Of a DNA stretch of 64,000 nucleotides, positions 63,931 to 64,000 are shown piece by piece (positions within the stretch are counted from its first letter, which is position 1; each line of letters starts with the position of its first letter). The translations under genes and the position numbers were made by a program. Under the pieces are notes generated by a model, which had not been told where the DNA came from, made no database searches, and saw only the letters and a list, made by a program, of their open reading frames with translations. The stretch is from assembly GCA_030068145.1 (NCBI GenBank), contig JAPJBO010000081.1:62001-126000 (forward strand), given 5' to 3'. The DNA comes from Diplonema papillatum. Lineage: Eukaryota; Euglenozoa; Diplonemea; Diplonemida; Diplonemidae.

Positions 63931-64000
63931 AAGACTAGTCCCTCAAGATTTCATACCCTACCTGCGGAGTCTTACACTCCCCCTGCGACCCTTTTCCCCC
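63931..64000 (+). repeat. Dispersed repeat C, copy 3 (cut by window edge)
   Basis: AGTCCCTCAAGATTTCATAC, CCTGCGGAGTCTTACACTCC; matches the start of copies at 6851 and 27945. Confidence 0.8.

Overview
This is a nuclear eukaryotic contig. The best-supported placement is a euglenozoan protist, most likely a diplonemid. The clue is an antisense fragment of the 3' end of small-subunit rRNA at about 24.65 kb. On its own strand it carries the GTCGTAACAAGG block followed by a CTGCAGCAGGATCATT ending, which is the euglenozoan form rather than the usual CTGCGGAAGGATCATT. Other signs agree: every recognisable host gene is on the + strand, introns are GT-AG with GTATG-, GTGTG- or GTTTG-type donors, flagellar proteins are prominent, exons are very GC-rich, and the spacers are crowded with repeats. 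The species call is inference.

Layout. (1) 1-2.1 kb: 3' part of a cysteine-rich protein built of 141-bp tandem repeats. (2) 2.1-9.5 kb: repeat-laden spacer with several dispersed families and a 20-bp minisatellite. (3) 9.55-11.4 kb: cytosolic tryptophanyl-tRNA synthetase, two exons. (4) 11.4-17.1 kb: spacer with repeats, a small ankyrin-like ORF and a decayed Cys/His-rich gene on the minus strand. (5) 17.1-18.0 kb: intron-less coiled-coil protein. (6) 19.5-26.5 kb: seven-exon AXDND1-like gene (axonemal dynein light chain domain). Its introns hold a 41-bp minisatellite, dispersed repeats and the rRNA fragment. (7) 27.3-29.1 kb: two exons of a probable flagellar protein, possibly the tail of the preceding gene because the splice phases match. 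(8) 31.6-45.1 kb: FAM184 homologue in three exons. Its 9.6-kb second intron is a transposon nest with a LINE 3' fragment, a 2,048-bp non-autonomous element with long inverted repeats and a 9-bp target duplication, tRNA-like sequences with poly-A tails, and an antisense DDE-type transposase. (9) 48.4-59.8 kb: one uninterrupted frame of 3,813 residues. It begins with a SHIP-like inositol-polyphosphate 5-phosphatase domain whose active-site motifs are lost, followed by a C2-like region, a helical region, a PH domain, about 2,000 residues of coiled coil and a small SH3-like barrel. Two decayed copies of its 3' end follow. (10) 60.4-64 kb: repeat-rich spacer.

AXDND1-like, FAM184 and the PH/coiled-coil giant point to flagellum or cytoskeleton; TrpRS is housekeeping. 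The same-strand arrangement fits the polycistronic transcription with spliced-leader trans-splicing known in Euglenozoa, but no spliced-leader gene is visible here. All homology statements rest on remembered family signatures, not searches. Repeat boundaries are good to about 5-20 bases.
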